A DNA stretch of 24,552 bases, taken from NCBI GenBank assembly GCA_005223375.1, contig RXOD01004298.1, positions 1 to 24,552 on the forward strand, given 5' to 3'. Positions within the stretch are counted from its first letter, which is position 1. Each line of letters starts with the position of its first letter. Below the pieces are notes generated by a model. That model had not been told where the DNA came from and did not search any database. It worked only from the letters and a program-made list of their open reading frames with translations. Position numbers and translations under genes: made by a program. Positions 11,901 to 21,200 of this stretch are shown one piece after another. This stretch comes from Amoebophrya sp. AT5.2 (lineage: Eukaryota > Sar > Dinophyceae > Syndiniales > Amoebophryaceae).

Positions 11901-13273
11901 GCTCACGCTCAGAGATCATACTTATACCAGCTTTGCGAGACGAAAATCTGCTATACGCTTTGCGTTATTTTTCGCATTTGGTTGCAGCATGAGCATGAGC
12001 ATGAGCAATAGCAAGAGCATCGATCTACTGCCCTCACATTTTCTAATTTCATCCAAACAGGAGCTGGACCATCGGTACGAGCGGAGCTCGCCTTGATCGG
12101 CAGCTTGCTCTGATTAAATTACTTAATTCGAAGAAGTACCTTCGCAGCGCCACGTTTTCTCTCTCGACGGCGCTGAGGGCTTCGGTTTTGTAGTTGAGTT
12201 GCTGCTCGGATTGCTTCAGTTTTAGTTCCAGACCCGCGATCTTGTCGGATTTTTCTTCCAGAGCCTGCTCGGCCCGCGCCAGTTTCTCGGTGAGCTCCCG
12301 GATCTCTTCGGAGTTGGAGGCTTCGGTCTTGGCCGCGCTTCGCTTCGCGCGATGCAGCTCGTCGTTCTCACCCATCACCTTCTCCATGTCGCGCTGCAAT
12401 CCAGCAATGCCGCTTATCTGTTGTTTGATGTATCGTTCGATGGGGAGGGTTGCTGGTGGTCACAGAAGGGGCTTCTCAATCTCATTCTCTGGAAGGGAAC
12501 AAAGACCTTTAGTAACCGATACCGAGGCACTTCTAGCTCTACGAGGTCTAGGAAGTCGTCACCGTCAGAAGCTCGCGGAAGAATTTAAGAACATAGACTG
12601 ATAGAACTTCAAATTCAGGAGAGCAGTAGGCTTTTCAGTTACAACGACGGGGGAGCGGCAAAATAATCAATGTAGCGCTTAAGTAATATCTACCACACGA
12701 CCAAAAGCCACCAGGAGTAAAAACAAAAAGTACTTCTCTCGCCTCCACGTTTTTGAGTTTTTCTTTGGCGCCGTCCAGTTGCTTGCACAGGTTTCCGTTT
12801 TCCGCCAGCAGGCTCGCGATTTGCGTGGACAGCTCCAGCTCGCGGTCGGTGAAAAATTTCTCCCGCTCCGTGAAGTAGCGCTCCAGCCCGTGAACCTGTT
12901 CCTTTTCCGTCAGCCCGGTCGGGCCCAGCCGCAGCTTCCGCCCCGGCGAAGATGACGAGCTTGTTCCCGCGGTCGTTGCCATCATCGCGGCTGCCATCGA
13001 CGAGGACGGGGGTGCTTGTATCTTCGAGGACGCACTGTAGCTGTTCGGCGCCGCGGCTGAAATCTGCTGCGCGGCGAGTTGATGTGAGAGAGGCGGAGGG
13101 GCGAGCAGTTGTGTTGTGCCTGCTTCTGGGCGGCGCGGACTTCTGCTGGCGCTGCCGCTCGCACGAGGACTGGCGGGGGTCAGCTGGCTTCGCGGCGAAG
13201 AGGTGCGACCTGAGCGGCCGGTCGGAGCATTCGAACCAGCGCCGCCGCCGCCCTTCGGCCCGCGGGACGTCAT
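2978..13273 (-). CDS. Giant Sfi1-type centrin-binding repeat protein (3109 residues, four exons)
   Basis: Exons on the minus strand are 13273-12734, 12417-12140, 11772-5796 and 5512-2978. Phases agree at every junction and give 3109 residues. The start is the first ATG (13273) of its frame. Residues 1-140 are a Ser/Pro/Ala-rich tail; about 140-450 is charged coiled coil. After that come about 36 copies of a degenerate 25-40 residue unit with a hydrophobic-x-x-Trp core, such as CFLPWR, VFRKWK, CFGEWK, VFKAWK, VFHSWQ and TFASWG. This is the Sfi1 repeat, a long helix in which each Trp unit binds one centrin, a calcium-binding EF-hand protein of basal bodies, centrosomes and contractile fibres. 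Repeat blocks are separated by disordered linkers at about residues 700-1030 and 1210-1645. The last 215 residues are a basic Ser/Gly-rich tail ending EELYY. Yeast and human Sfi1 are far shorter, with about 20 repeats. A structural role in a centrin fibre or basal-body linker is inferred. Confidence 0.88.
5513..5795 (-). other. Intron 3 of the Sfi1-like gene (283 bases)
   Basis: The donor is GACAAAGAA|GTAGACC and the acceptor CTCCCCCCTCCCAG|GTTCTCG, phase 0. Removing it joins GNDKE to VLARERAKR and continues the helical repeat array. It carries in-frame stops (5700-5702) for the upstream exon. The apparent Met start at 5575 lies inside this intron, so exon 4 is not a separate gene. Confidence 0.88.
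7668..7688 (-). repeat. ACC triplet run encoding polythreonine
   Basis: Seven tandem GGT units on the plus strand, read as ACC (Thr) codons on the minus strand. They lie at the end of the second disordered linker of the Sfi1-like protein, just before the repeats resume. A slippage-prone microsatellite that preserves frame. Confidence 0.85.
9827..9892 (-). repeat. 42-base in-frame tandem duplication in the Sfi1-like gene
   Basis: A 24-base sequence occurs identically at 9827-9850 and 9869-9892, offset by 42 bases (14 codons). It encodes the repeated peptide GAPTVPQ, seen as GAPTVPQLKKRNTTGAPTVPQ, in the first disordered linker. The offset is a multiple of three, so the frame is kept. It looks like a recent local duplication. 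Confidence 0.85.
11773..12139 (-). other. Intron 2 of the Sfi1-like gene (367 bases)
   Basis: The donor is CTGCGAAG|GTACTTC and the acceptor CCCCCCAG|GTTCCAG. The phase-2 AG joins the first G of the next exon to make Arg (AGG), giving VALRR-FQAEMRE in a continuous coiled coil. The 3' end carries a C-rich rather than T-rich pyrimidine tract. Confidence 0.87.
11987..12006. repeat. Hexanucleotide microsatellite inside an intron
   Basis: Three tandem copies of GCATGA followed by GC, lying inside intron 2 of the Sfi1-like gene. No coding role. Confidence 0.8.
12418..12733 (-). other. Intron 1 of the Sfi1-like gene (316 bases)
   Basis: The donor is GAGAGAA|GTACTTTTTG and the acceptor AAACAACAG|ATAAGC, phase 0. 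The junction keeps a continuous charged coiled-coil frame (VEARE then ISGIAGLQRDMEK). A second in-frame acceptor, CAG at about 12396-12394, would drop eight residues (ISGIAGLQ) and cannot be excluded. The intron is clearly A/T-richer than its exons. Confidence 0.8.
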
Positions 13274-14239
13274 CCGAGGACGGGAACGAATGGGAATGCG
13301 ATCGACCCCTAGATAGAAGCAAGTACCCACCTGTCCTCCCGGAAGATGTCCTTGTCCACCTCTACAGCGGTCCCGAACAATTCAGTCGAAAAGTTTGGAT
13401 GATTTGTTGGCGCGTGGTGAAAAGTTCAACGTTGATTGCGTTTTTCGTGGTGCGTGCTGTATAAAACAAGAATCGTAGAATACCGACTGATGTATTCAGT
13501 TTCAGTTCACTGGAGTGGGTCAGGGTGAGGATGCTAGACATGGATAAATACAAAAACGACAAACTCTTTACATTTCAAGAGCTGCCCAGAGCGAAAGCAG
13601 CAACGCTCAGGGGATGACAAAACGGAAGTTTCTTTTTGGATGCAGCCCACGATGGTGCTTGATGGCACATCAAAACGGAAAGGGAGAGCCCGTGCCCGAT
13701 GAAACCACGGAGGAATCTGTCACCACAAGCACCAGTCCAGCACGGATGCGCGCACGAAGGAAAGAACGGCAGTCCTTCACCAGGAACGGATGCAATTATT
13801 TTCACGACCAGATGACAACCAGATGACATTAAACTCGCTATCGCAAACACAAATTTCTAGACTATTTCCGTACAGATACAGGAGAAACACCACGATGGAT
13901 AATGCCTGACATCGACACGAATGCGGCGGGCCACAACATGGCAGCAAAATTGAAATCGCGCGCTGCAAGAAGTACTACCACGGTAGCGCAGGGCTCCAGA
14001 ATGGAGTCAGTATTTCTCGCACCCGAGTGCGAGTCCTGGACTCCAGAGGAAGTCTTTAGCTTTACGTAGGCGATCAGATGACGATGATTTGTTTTTGTCC
14101 ATGATGAAGTTCTCACTCTACTTTCTGAAATTGATGATGGCTACTGCGAGAGTCACGTAGAGTAAGTAGCGGCGAAAAAAGGCTCCCCGCGGCAAGATAA
14201 AGCAAATAGATTCATAGCGGTAGAAACAATGGCTTCCCT
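13274..14239. other. Gap between genes, no supported gene
   Basis: This gap holds the 5' flank of the Sfi1-like gene and the 3' flank of the peptidase gene. The frame upstream of the ATG at 13273 stays open to an in-frame TGA near 13385 but has no earlier ATG. A GTACTTG donor-like site at 13327-13321 follows a second open frame, but no acceptor at a sensible distance was found. Short open frames at 13575-13850 and 13862-14116 (minus) and 13614-13826 (plus) have no recognisable features. A small hairpin cluster lies at 13994-14043. Confidence 0.5.
13994..14043. other. Cluster of short perfect hairpins
   Basis: Three adjacent inverted repeats: CTCCA-gaa-TGGAG (13994-14006), CTCGCAC-ccga-GTGCGAG (14016-14033, a 7-bp stem with a 4-base loop), and GAGTC-ctg-GACTC (14031-14043, overlapping the second). 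They lie in non-coding sequence downstream of the peptidase gene's stop codon and upstream of the Sfi1-like gene. They could shape an RNA 3' end, but may be chance. Confidence 0.4.
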
Positions 14240-17207
14240 TCAATTTCTCGAGGTCGTCGCCTTCTTCCGGAACCACTCGAGGGTGAGCAGGTTTGCTTTC
14301 GCCACGAACTGTTCCTTCTCAAACCCGTGGCCCTCGCCCTCGAAGATTTCCGTCCGAAATTCTTGCTGGAGCTGCTCCTGCGTGCCCCTGCCCCGCTTCT
14401 GGCGCTCCGCCTGAATCCGGTCGAGCAGTCGCATGTAGGCCTGGCCGTTGGGCCCCATCGGGACGCGGAGATCCTTGTCTCCCAGTAGCATGAGCACGTC
14501 ACAACAAACGCTCTTCGCGCTCGTGACGGGAGACTTCTTCTTCAGTTCGGCACAGTCCTGCTCGGTGAGCTCGAGAAAGTTGTAGCAGACACGCTTCAAA
14601 CCCTCCGCGAAAATCCACTCGGGAATGTCGGTCTGGCGAACCTGGTGGTGGTAAGAAAAAAGTAGGGGCACTGACTTACTTAGATTAGTGCATGATGAGG
14701 GGTAAATGGCAATGAATCGACTCACTGTGGATGTTGAAAAACACCGGAAGTGAAGAACCGACAAGCTCAAGCAATATATACGGGCTAGCTACTTTCTTTC
14801 TTACCATTGCCTCCAAATCCGTCACAGGGTTCCGCATTATCCCTGCCCGTATGTTTGGGATTTTGTTCCGTCCGACTAGGTGGGCCGTCAGGAAGCCTCC
14901 GTGCGAGCCCCCCATGACGAACACCGGAATATTTTTTTTTCCGCCCGTCAGGTGTCCCAGTTCCGCCAGTAGTTTTTGCGTCATCCTCTCGCAATCCACC
15001 ACGTCGAGTTCCCCTGCTTTCCCCAGCAGCTCGTCCGCAAACTCGCGCGAAAACGACACGCTGCCCGTGTAGTTCGGGTAAAACATCGCCATGTTGAGCA
15101 GATTCGGCACGATCACGTGCAGCGGCGAAAACACCGGCGCAGAGACCCCGTGCGGACCGCCATGGAGACACAGCACCAAGCCGTTGAGATGAGGGGGACC
15201 AGCAGGCGCCGCCGCGCGTGAAATCGATCTCGATGCAGCGCTTGTCGCGAACGACGGAGGCAGCAGCACCGCACCCGAAGATGGACCGACAGCGTTGTGG
15301 TTTTCCGCGAACAACGCACAGTGCGGCGCGCCATCTACTTTCGCGAATTCGAACGACGAAGAGCCCAGCGAAGCAGAAACGTCGCGCAACAGGTGCCAGC
15401 GTCCACCTTCCTTAAGCACTTCAAACAGCCATAACTTCGCGAAGGAAGCGAAGCTGCTGTCTTGGAGAATCACAAATCCCTCCCCGCAGTGAAGGAGCTC
15501 CACGCTGCGCAACACGTCGTCGGGACCGGCGTCCTCAGAAACTGGCCGCAACAAGGGGGACGCAGTGGAGTCGGTTTTGGGCACGGTCAAAGAACGCGAC
15601 TCGCGCACTGGCGGCAGGAGACACCAGTCGGCCTGTTCGGTTGACGCTAACAACGGCATCCGAACGACAAACACCTTCGAGGCACCTTTGTGAAGCGTTT
15701 CGTACACGAAAGCGTCGTCGGTCACGAACTCGCCTCGCTGCATCTGGGCGTGGTACCCGAACGTCTTCCGCGTTAGTTGGGGCGATTGCAGTTGAGTGGC
15801 TCTGTCGGAACGGATTCCGAACTGGATACGCCGCAAGACCTCCGAGCTATGCCCTACCATGGCGCAGGAGTGAGCGCAGTGCGCTACATTATGGCTCAAA
15901 AACTCTCCGGTATGTTCGGTCCGCACGCGATATCGTGGGCACCAAACGTGTCCGCCAACTCCTACAATTTCTCCTGTAGAGAAAGAGAGAGGCCCGCTCG
16001 CCGTGTGCTGCTGGGTTTCATCAGTCGCAACTCGGCGCCGTTTCGGCGCGCTACCGTTCGCGCCAGGCGGTGGGCCAGCATTTGGGCTGGCATCTGCGCA
16101 GTTGTCAGAGTAGCGCCAGTTGTAAACGTGCGCCGACGTAGCTCGATTCAGACACGCCCGTAGGCCGCACGGGAACTCGTTAATCTCGTACCGGGTCATC
16201 CCAACCATGTCCCCGCGCAGCACCCTGCTGTCTTCTTCTTCATCTGCCAAAGTCTTCCCCATCCTCCAAAACGACGGGAAACACGGAAAGTGGAGCGGGT
16301 TTGCGCACGCGTCGTCGAACTGCAGCCAGATCTTGCAACCACGCGAACCGAATCTGAGCGCATCGGCATAATCCAACACCGCGACCACTGGGTTTTTCAC
16401 TTCCTGCAGCTTCTCCCCGAAGTCTACGTGCTTGCGCGCCTCCGCCAGCGCCTTGAACTTCTTCGACCACTCAGCGTCCGTCGAAGCTGAAGCACTTGCC
16501 CCCGCATCCTGCGCCTCTACGACCTCCAGACCCAATTCCGCTATAAAGCAGATCTGGCGCTTGGTCGGGTGAAACTTCGGCGCCCCGAACTCGGGATAAA
16601 AGTGCACGGACTGGATCTTGTGCTCCGCGAGATCGAGGGAAGCCTGCAGCACCCCCTGCTTGTCCCGCACCTCGAGAAAGCGGATTTTGTTCTTGTCCGA
16701 CGTGGCTGCGGCTGCGGCTGCTCCGGCTCCGACGGCGCTAGAAGTCGCACTTCCACTTCCGCCCACGAACAACGCCAGCGTGTCCCCGAACGACGGATGC
16801 ACCAGAGCAGCCTTCTGCGACGCGCCGTCAACGGCGACCGGAACAGACCAAGTGACTGACGGCTCGTGCTGCGCACCAAGCACCGTCGCAGCTGGGCTTC
16901 CATTTTTTTTCCGATCATTCTCGCCACCGAGCGGCACCGCTGCGGTGGTCTGGTATCGGCGGCGCTCGTAGCGGTCGCAGAGTTTGGCGATCTCCCGGTC
17001 GGCCGCCTGATCTTTCTCCTTCTCCGTCTGCTGGCCGTCCACGTTCTTGCTCCCTGCACTGGTCGCGACGAACTTCTTCTTCGTTTCCTCAAACTGCAGC
17101 GCCACGTGGACGGTGTCGCCCTCTCGCCACGCTTGCACGTCATATTTCTGCTCCCAGCGCCCAACGACGGCGTCATACGCACCCACCAAAGTGGAAGCCT
17201 CCACCAT
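14240..17207 (-). CDS. APEH: Acylaminoacyl-peptidase (S9 family serine hydrolase)
   Basis: The two exons (17207-14805 and 14641-14240) join in phase 0 to give 934 residues. The family removes N-acylated amino acids from blocked peptides, normally in the cytosol, and has an N-terminal beta-propeller followed by an alpha/beta-hydrolase domain. The hydrolase part is clear: the oxyanion motif HGGPHG, the nucleophile in GGSHGG (Ser768), an RNPVTDLEAM-VRQTDIPEW segment across the splice junction that matches the acylaminoacyl-peptidase pattern, the acid in GDKDLRVP (Asp858), and the base in EGEGHGF (His906). All three catalytic residues are present and no frameshift is seen. The ATG at 17207 has A at -3 and G at +4. 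The protein is about 200 residues longer than mammalian enzymes; extra length lies in charged or Ala/Ser-rich stretches of the propeller half and in a Gln/Arg-rich loop between Asp858 and His906. No signal peptide is visible. Confidence 0.93.
14642..14804 (-). other. Intron of the acylaminoacyl-peptidase gene (163 bases)
   Basis: The donor is GAGGCAATG|GTAAGAAAG, the most conventional in the window, and the acceptor CCACCACCAG|GTTCGCC, phase 0. The junction DLEAM|VRQTDIPEW restores a conserved family segment, which makes this the best-supported splice in the window. Reading through instead gives non-family sequence and a stop at 14685-14687. Confidence 0.93.
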
Positions 17208-18246
17208 GCTTCCTCGGATGTCGTTCTTGTATTAACAGAAAAGAAATGCAGGACGGCTACAACTTATTTCAGTGAGCGAACGTCGTAGAAGGCGGCGTCT
17301 CTGAAGCTACTAGCTTGAGTTTGTTCGCTATTCGTTATCTTGAACGTAATCCTGCTAATCGCTATGCATTTCCTTGTTGTGCTTGGTTCTGGATGTGGTT
17401 GTCGGGAGGTATGACTAATGAGGTATCAATCCATCAGAATCAATGAAGAACTTCAACGGATTTTTAGAAGAGCGCGATGCGGAGTTGGCCATCACACGAG
17501 CCCTAGCACCAGATCGCCGGGCCGTCAACATCTTTAAATGTCGTTTTTGATTATCATTATTCATGTGACGCAGCTAAAATTAATCCGAGCGGCCAAACCT
17601 CCTGCTTGTTCGTGGCGGGAACGGGATACATGTTGAAAATTCTCTCGAAGAAAGATGGACATATCAGCCATACTATGGATCCATCTGCAGGACGCTCGCG
17701 CGAATCCCTGAGGAAGGAGGAGAAGAACATCTTATGTGCGCTGAATACAACACCAACAGTAGGCATTTCTTTTCTGTTCCGGTCGCAGCACCGAAAGCAG
17801 AGCTCCCGCGGGGACGGAGAGCCGTTGACGCGCCCCCCACAGGCACAGCAAAGTAAGTGCTAGAACCAACTAGCGGACACTTTGTTCAGTTCAATAAAAA
17901 GAAAGTCGTGCTCTTGTGCCTGTACTTCCAGCGAATGTTCCTCTTCCTGACCATGCGACCAAAGAGATCGAGCCGATTTTCAGTTTGGCTGGTGAAGAGC
18001 ACCCCCCTCTCCTGCTCCGGGCGAGAAATTTAGTCAAAGAAACGTACCAATGTACTTAAGCTCACAAGAGCAAGAGCCGGAACCTTCTAGCGATAGCGTG
18101 ATCGTGTACTAGCAAGGATTTGAAAAAAAGCGCTGAGATTCGGCGCGTAGCGTGCGTCGTGTGGGTGTGGCGAAAAATGTCGCATATAAAACCTTTTAGC
18201 ATACCCAAACATCATAATTGTAATTGAAACGAGCTACTATTCATGT
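17208..18246. other. Gap between genes, no supported gene
   Basis: About 1 kb between the stop of the permease gene and the start of the peptidase gene. It is A/T-richer than the flanking genes. The longest open frame (plus strand 17606-17863, 85 codons) has no recognisable motif and no codon bias like the genes. I see no tRNA-like fold, no repeat array and no clear regulatory site. Confidence 0.5.
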
Positions 18247-21200
18247 CTAGACATCTATGCTTTGTTCTTGAACGAGCCCGTCCTTCACTTGTCCTATGGG
18301 TGTGTTGTCTTCTTCTTTCGAGTCTTCCCGCTGCGCCGGGGTAGTTCCTCCGTGCACCACCTCCACTCCGACCCCTGCCAGCTCGATTGCTCGATCCCCC
18401 ATCTTCATCAAGTTCCCGTGTTTATTAACGTCGAGATCATGATGGCCAGCACCCTCCGGAAGATGACCTTCTCCAATTGCATGAGCGTGGGCGTGCGCCG
18501 CCCGGTTTTGTCCTCGCCGCCGCCACACCTCTCTCAGCACTCGTGGTGCGATCACCGGCTCGCGGAAGCAGATTCTTGTCGCCGCAACGAAGTCTGTGAA
18601 CAGTAGCGAGCCGTCCCCCGAGAGGTCTAGCGACAGCGTCCACACCATCTTCCGGATGTCCACCGCCGGTAGGTGCGTGAACCGGTTTCTCAACGCCGCG
18701 GGCGACAGGTGCTGGTGGTGCACCGGCACCGAGGCAGATGTGGAATTTGCCGAAGCTGTTAGAAGTGGGACTTCTTGGTGCCGGTCTGCCACGTCGCTGA
18801 TCATGTGATGAAGCTGATCGTGTTGATCCGAAGTGGCCGCGTATTCCGGGCGGCCGCAGTGCACCGCGAGCGCGCGCCACGCCAGCAGCAGCTTGTAGGC
18901 GGGGTAGTAGTCGGCCGCGATGTGGGAAAACAACCGGAGCACCTCGTGCACCTGGAGCGCCCCGTCGTGGGTCTCGTCGAACACCTCGATGACGCGGTTG
19001 AACTTCGCCGGCGAGATCTTCAAATGCAGCCGGATCGCGAAGAACTCGATCAAGGACGCCGGCAAAAAGCCGTTGTTGGACGCTTTCTTGGGCACGTTTT
19101 CGAGCATGGAAATCATGGCGCTCTCCATCCCCTCCGGCAGCGGCCACATCCAGCACTTGTGCGCCGCGTCCAGGACGAAGGCGAGATCGAGCCAGTCGTC
19201 TTCGAGGTCGCCAAATTGCTCCAGTTTTTCGGCGGCGTCCACGACGCTGACGAACTGTGGGCCCAATAAATCTACTTCCGACGTCGAGGAGGTGGTGTTT
19301 CTGTTTTTGTTTTCCGCCTTTGCTATTCCCACGCCGCAGCAGCGGAAGTGGAAGATTCCCGCCTCGCGCAGGACGTCTGGCAAAAACCGCCTCCGGATCT
19401 TCTCCCCATCCGCCACCGCAGTTATTCCCAGTTCGTGGTCAATCAACCTTTCCCGGTGCAGCACCGTGTCGAACGCGCGCACCACTTCTTCGTGCATGTC
19501 CTCCGGCAGCGACAGCCGATTGCCCATTTCCGCGCGGCGGGTTCTCAGGTAGTCTTCGTCCTCGCAGTTCTCGTACACGCCGAGCTTTTCCAGGGCGAGC
19601 GCGATCTTGAACTCGAACAGCAGCTTGTCCTCCTGGTTCCGGTTCTCCTGGAGCAACCCCGGGTTTCCGTAGTAGTACTGGTTCACTAGCTGCTCCGCGT
19701 GCCCCAGCCGCTTAGTGTTCCCCTCGCTCCTCTTGCCGTGCGTTTTCCCGCCCTCGTCCACGCGGCCGGCCCCCCCCACCGACGTGCCGAGGTCGAGACC
19801 GCTCCGCTTCGGCCGCTGCCGCAGCCCGGAGCCGTCATCATTTTTCCCCGACGACGTGAGCGACTTGTCGCCGCCCCCCACCAGCTCTACCTCCCCCGCC
19901 ACCTCGGCGCCTTCCCAGAAGCTTTTTTGGAAGGCTGGCGTGGTGCCCAGCATGGAGGCGCGCGCCGCCTTTTTCCAGCCGCTCGGCACGTCCACCGCCA
20001 GCACCTTCCCGGTGCCCGTGAGTATTTCGCACGCCTTCCGCAGCAGCCGCGGGCGCGTGAGGTCCTTCTTCGGCGAGATCCGCGCAAAGCTGCGCACCTC
20101 GAAGCTGAGATCGCAGTGCATCCGGCTCAGCGCGTGGTTTCTCTGCATCATGACTCCGTCCTGCAAACACTGGTACATATACGGCCGCTCGTACTGCATC
20201 TTGTCGAAGTCCGCGAACGACATCGCGTAGCAGCGCACCCCGGTCAAACACACGTGGTAGTCCCGCGGCGGGTTCGTGAAGCAGCAGATGTGCGCATGGG
20301 TTAATACCGCGTGGGGGGCGATCGACAGGTTGAACTTCTGTTTGTCGTGCGTGGACAGCACCTCCAGGTTCATGTACTGCCCCACCTGCCCGGCGTCGAT
20401 CACGTACATGTGCGTGCCGAGGACGTGCGGGTTGCCGATCACCGCGCCCTTCTCGAACTCCACCACCTGGAAGTACTCGTGCATCCCTAACCGCGCGACC
20501 ACGTCGGGAAAGTACGGCAAAAACGGGTCGGCGCTCCTCCTCGACGTGTACAGGTGTCGGATCGGCGCAAGCTCGGGGAGCAGCTGGAGGAGGTGGGTCT
20601 GGGCTTCGGTGTAAGCATGTGCGGTACAGTCCTCAGTGTAGGCAAGGGCCATGTGCAGGTCGCGGAACACGTCGCAGTCGGACAGAACCCCGCGCCTTTT
20701 TAAAAAGTCCTCGGTTTCGGGGCTCACGCCGGCGAAGATGACCTCCACCTTGTTGCCGCCGAGTAAATGGCCACGCTCCAGCTTGAACACGAAGTCCTGC
20801 AGCCGCGCGCCCGCGGACACGTCCAGCCCGCGCACCGTGTCGAAATCCAAAACCAAATACCGTGTTTGTTTGTACGAAACGTCCTCGCCGGCGCCGTCTT
20901 CTTGGTCCTCCTTCCCGCAGTGCAGGTCGTTCATGCGCAGCATGTGCTTCACCATCTCCACCACGTTGGAGACGCTCCCGAAGAACATGTACCCAGTCAG
21001 CCGGATCACGAGCACGTTGCGACTGCCCAAATGCTGCAGCGCCTGCATCTCCAGGACGCCGCGCCAGTCGCGGCTGGCCGCGAACTCACCCGTGGTGACC
21101 ATCCGCGCCCCCGGCATGCGCGAGCTCCGCATGAGAAAATCGAGCATCGCAACCAACAACCCAGCGACCACCGCGAGGCCCAAATTCATATCCAGCGTTA

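Noticed and set aside
13321..13385. An extra 5' exon of the Sfi1-like gene ending at a GTACTTG donor
   Set aside because: The frame is open and the donor matches others here, but the nearest AG acceptors leave an intron of about 20 bases, the frame has no ATG, and an in-frame stop lies close upstream.
14240..14770. A separate 176-codon gene at the 3' end of the peptidase
   Set aside because: Its N-terminal part is intron sequence; the rest holds the catalytic Asp and His missing from the upstream exon.
17606..17863. An 85-codon plus-strand open frame
   Set aside because: Short, motif-free, and of a length expected by chance in a 1 kb gap.
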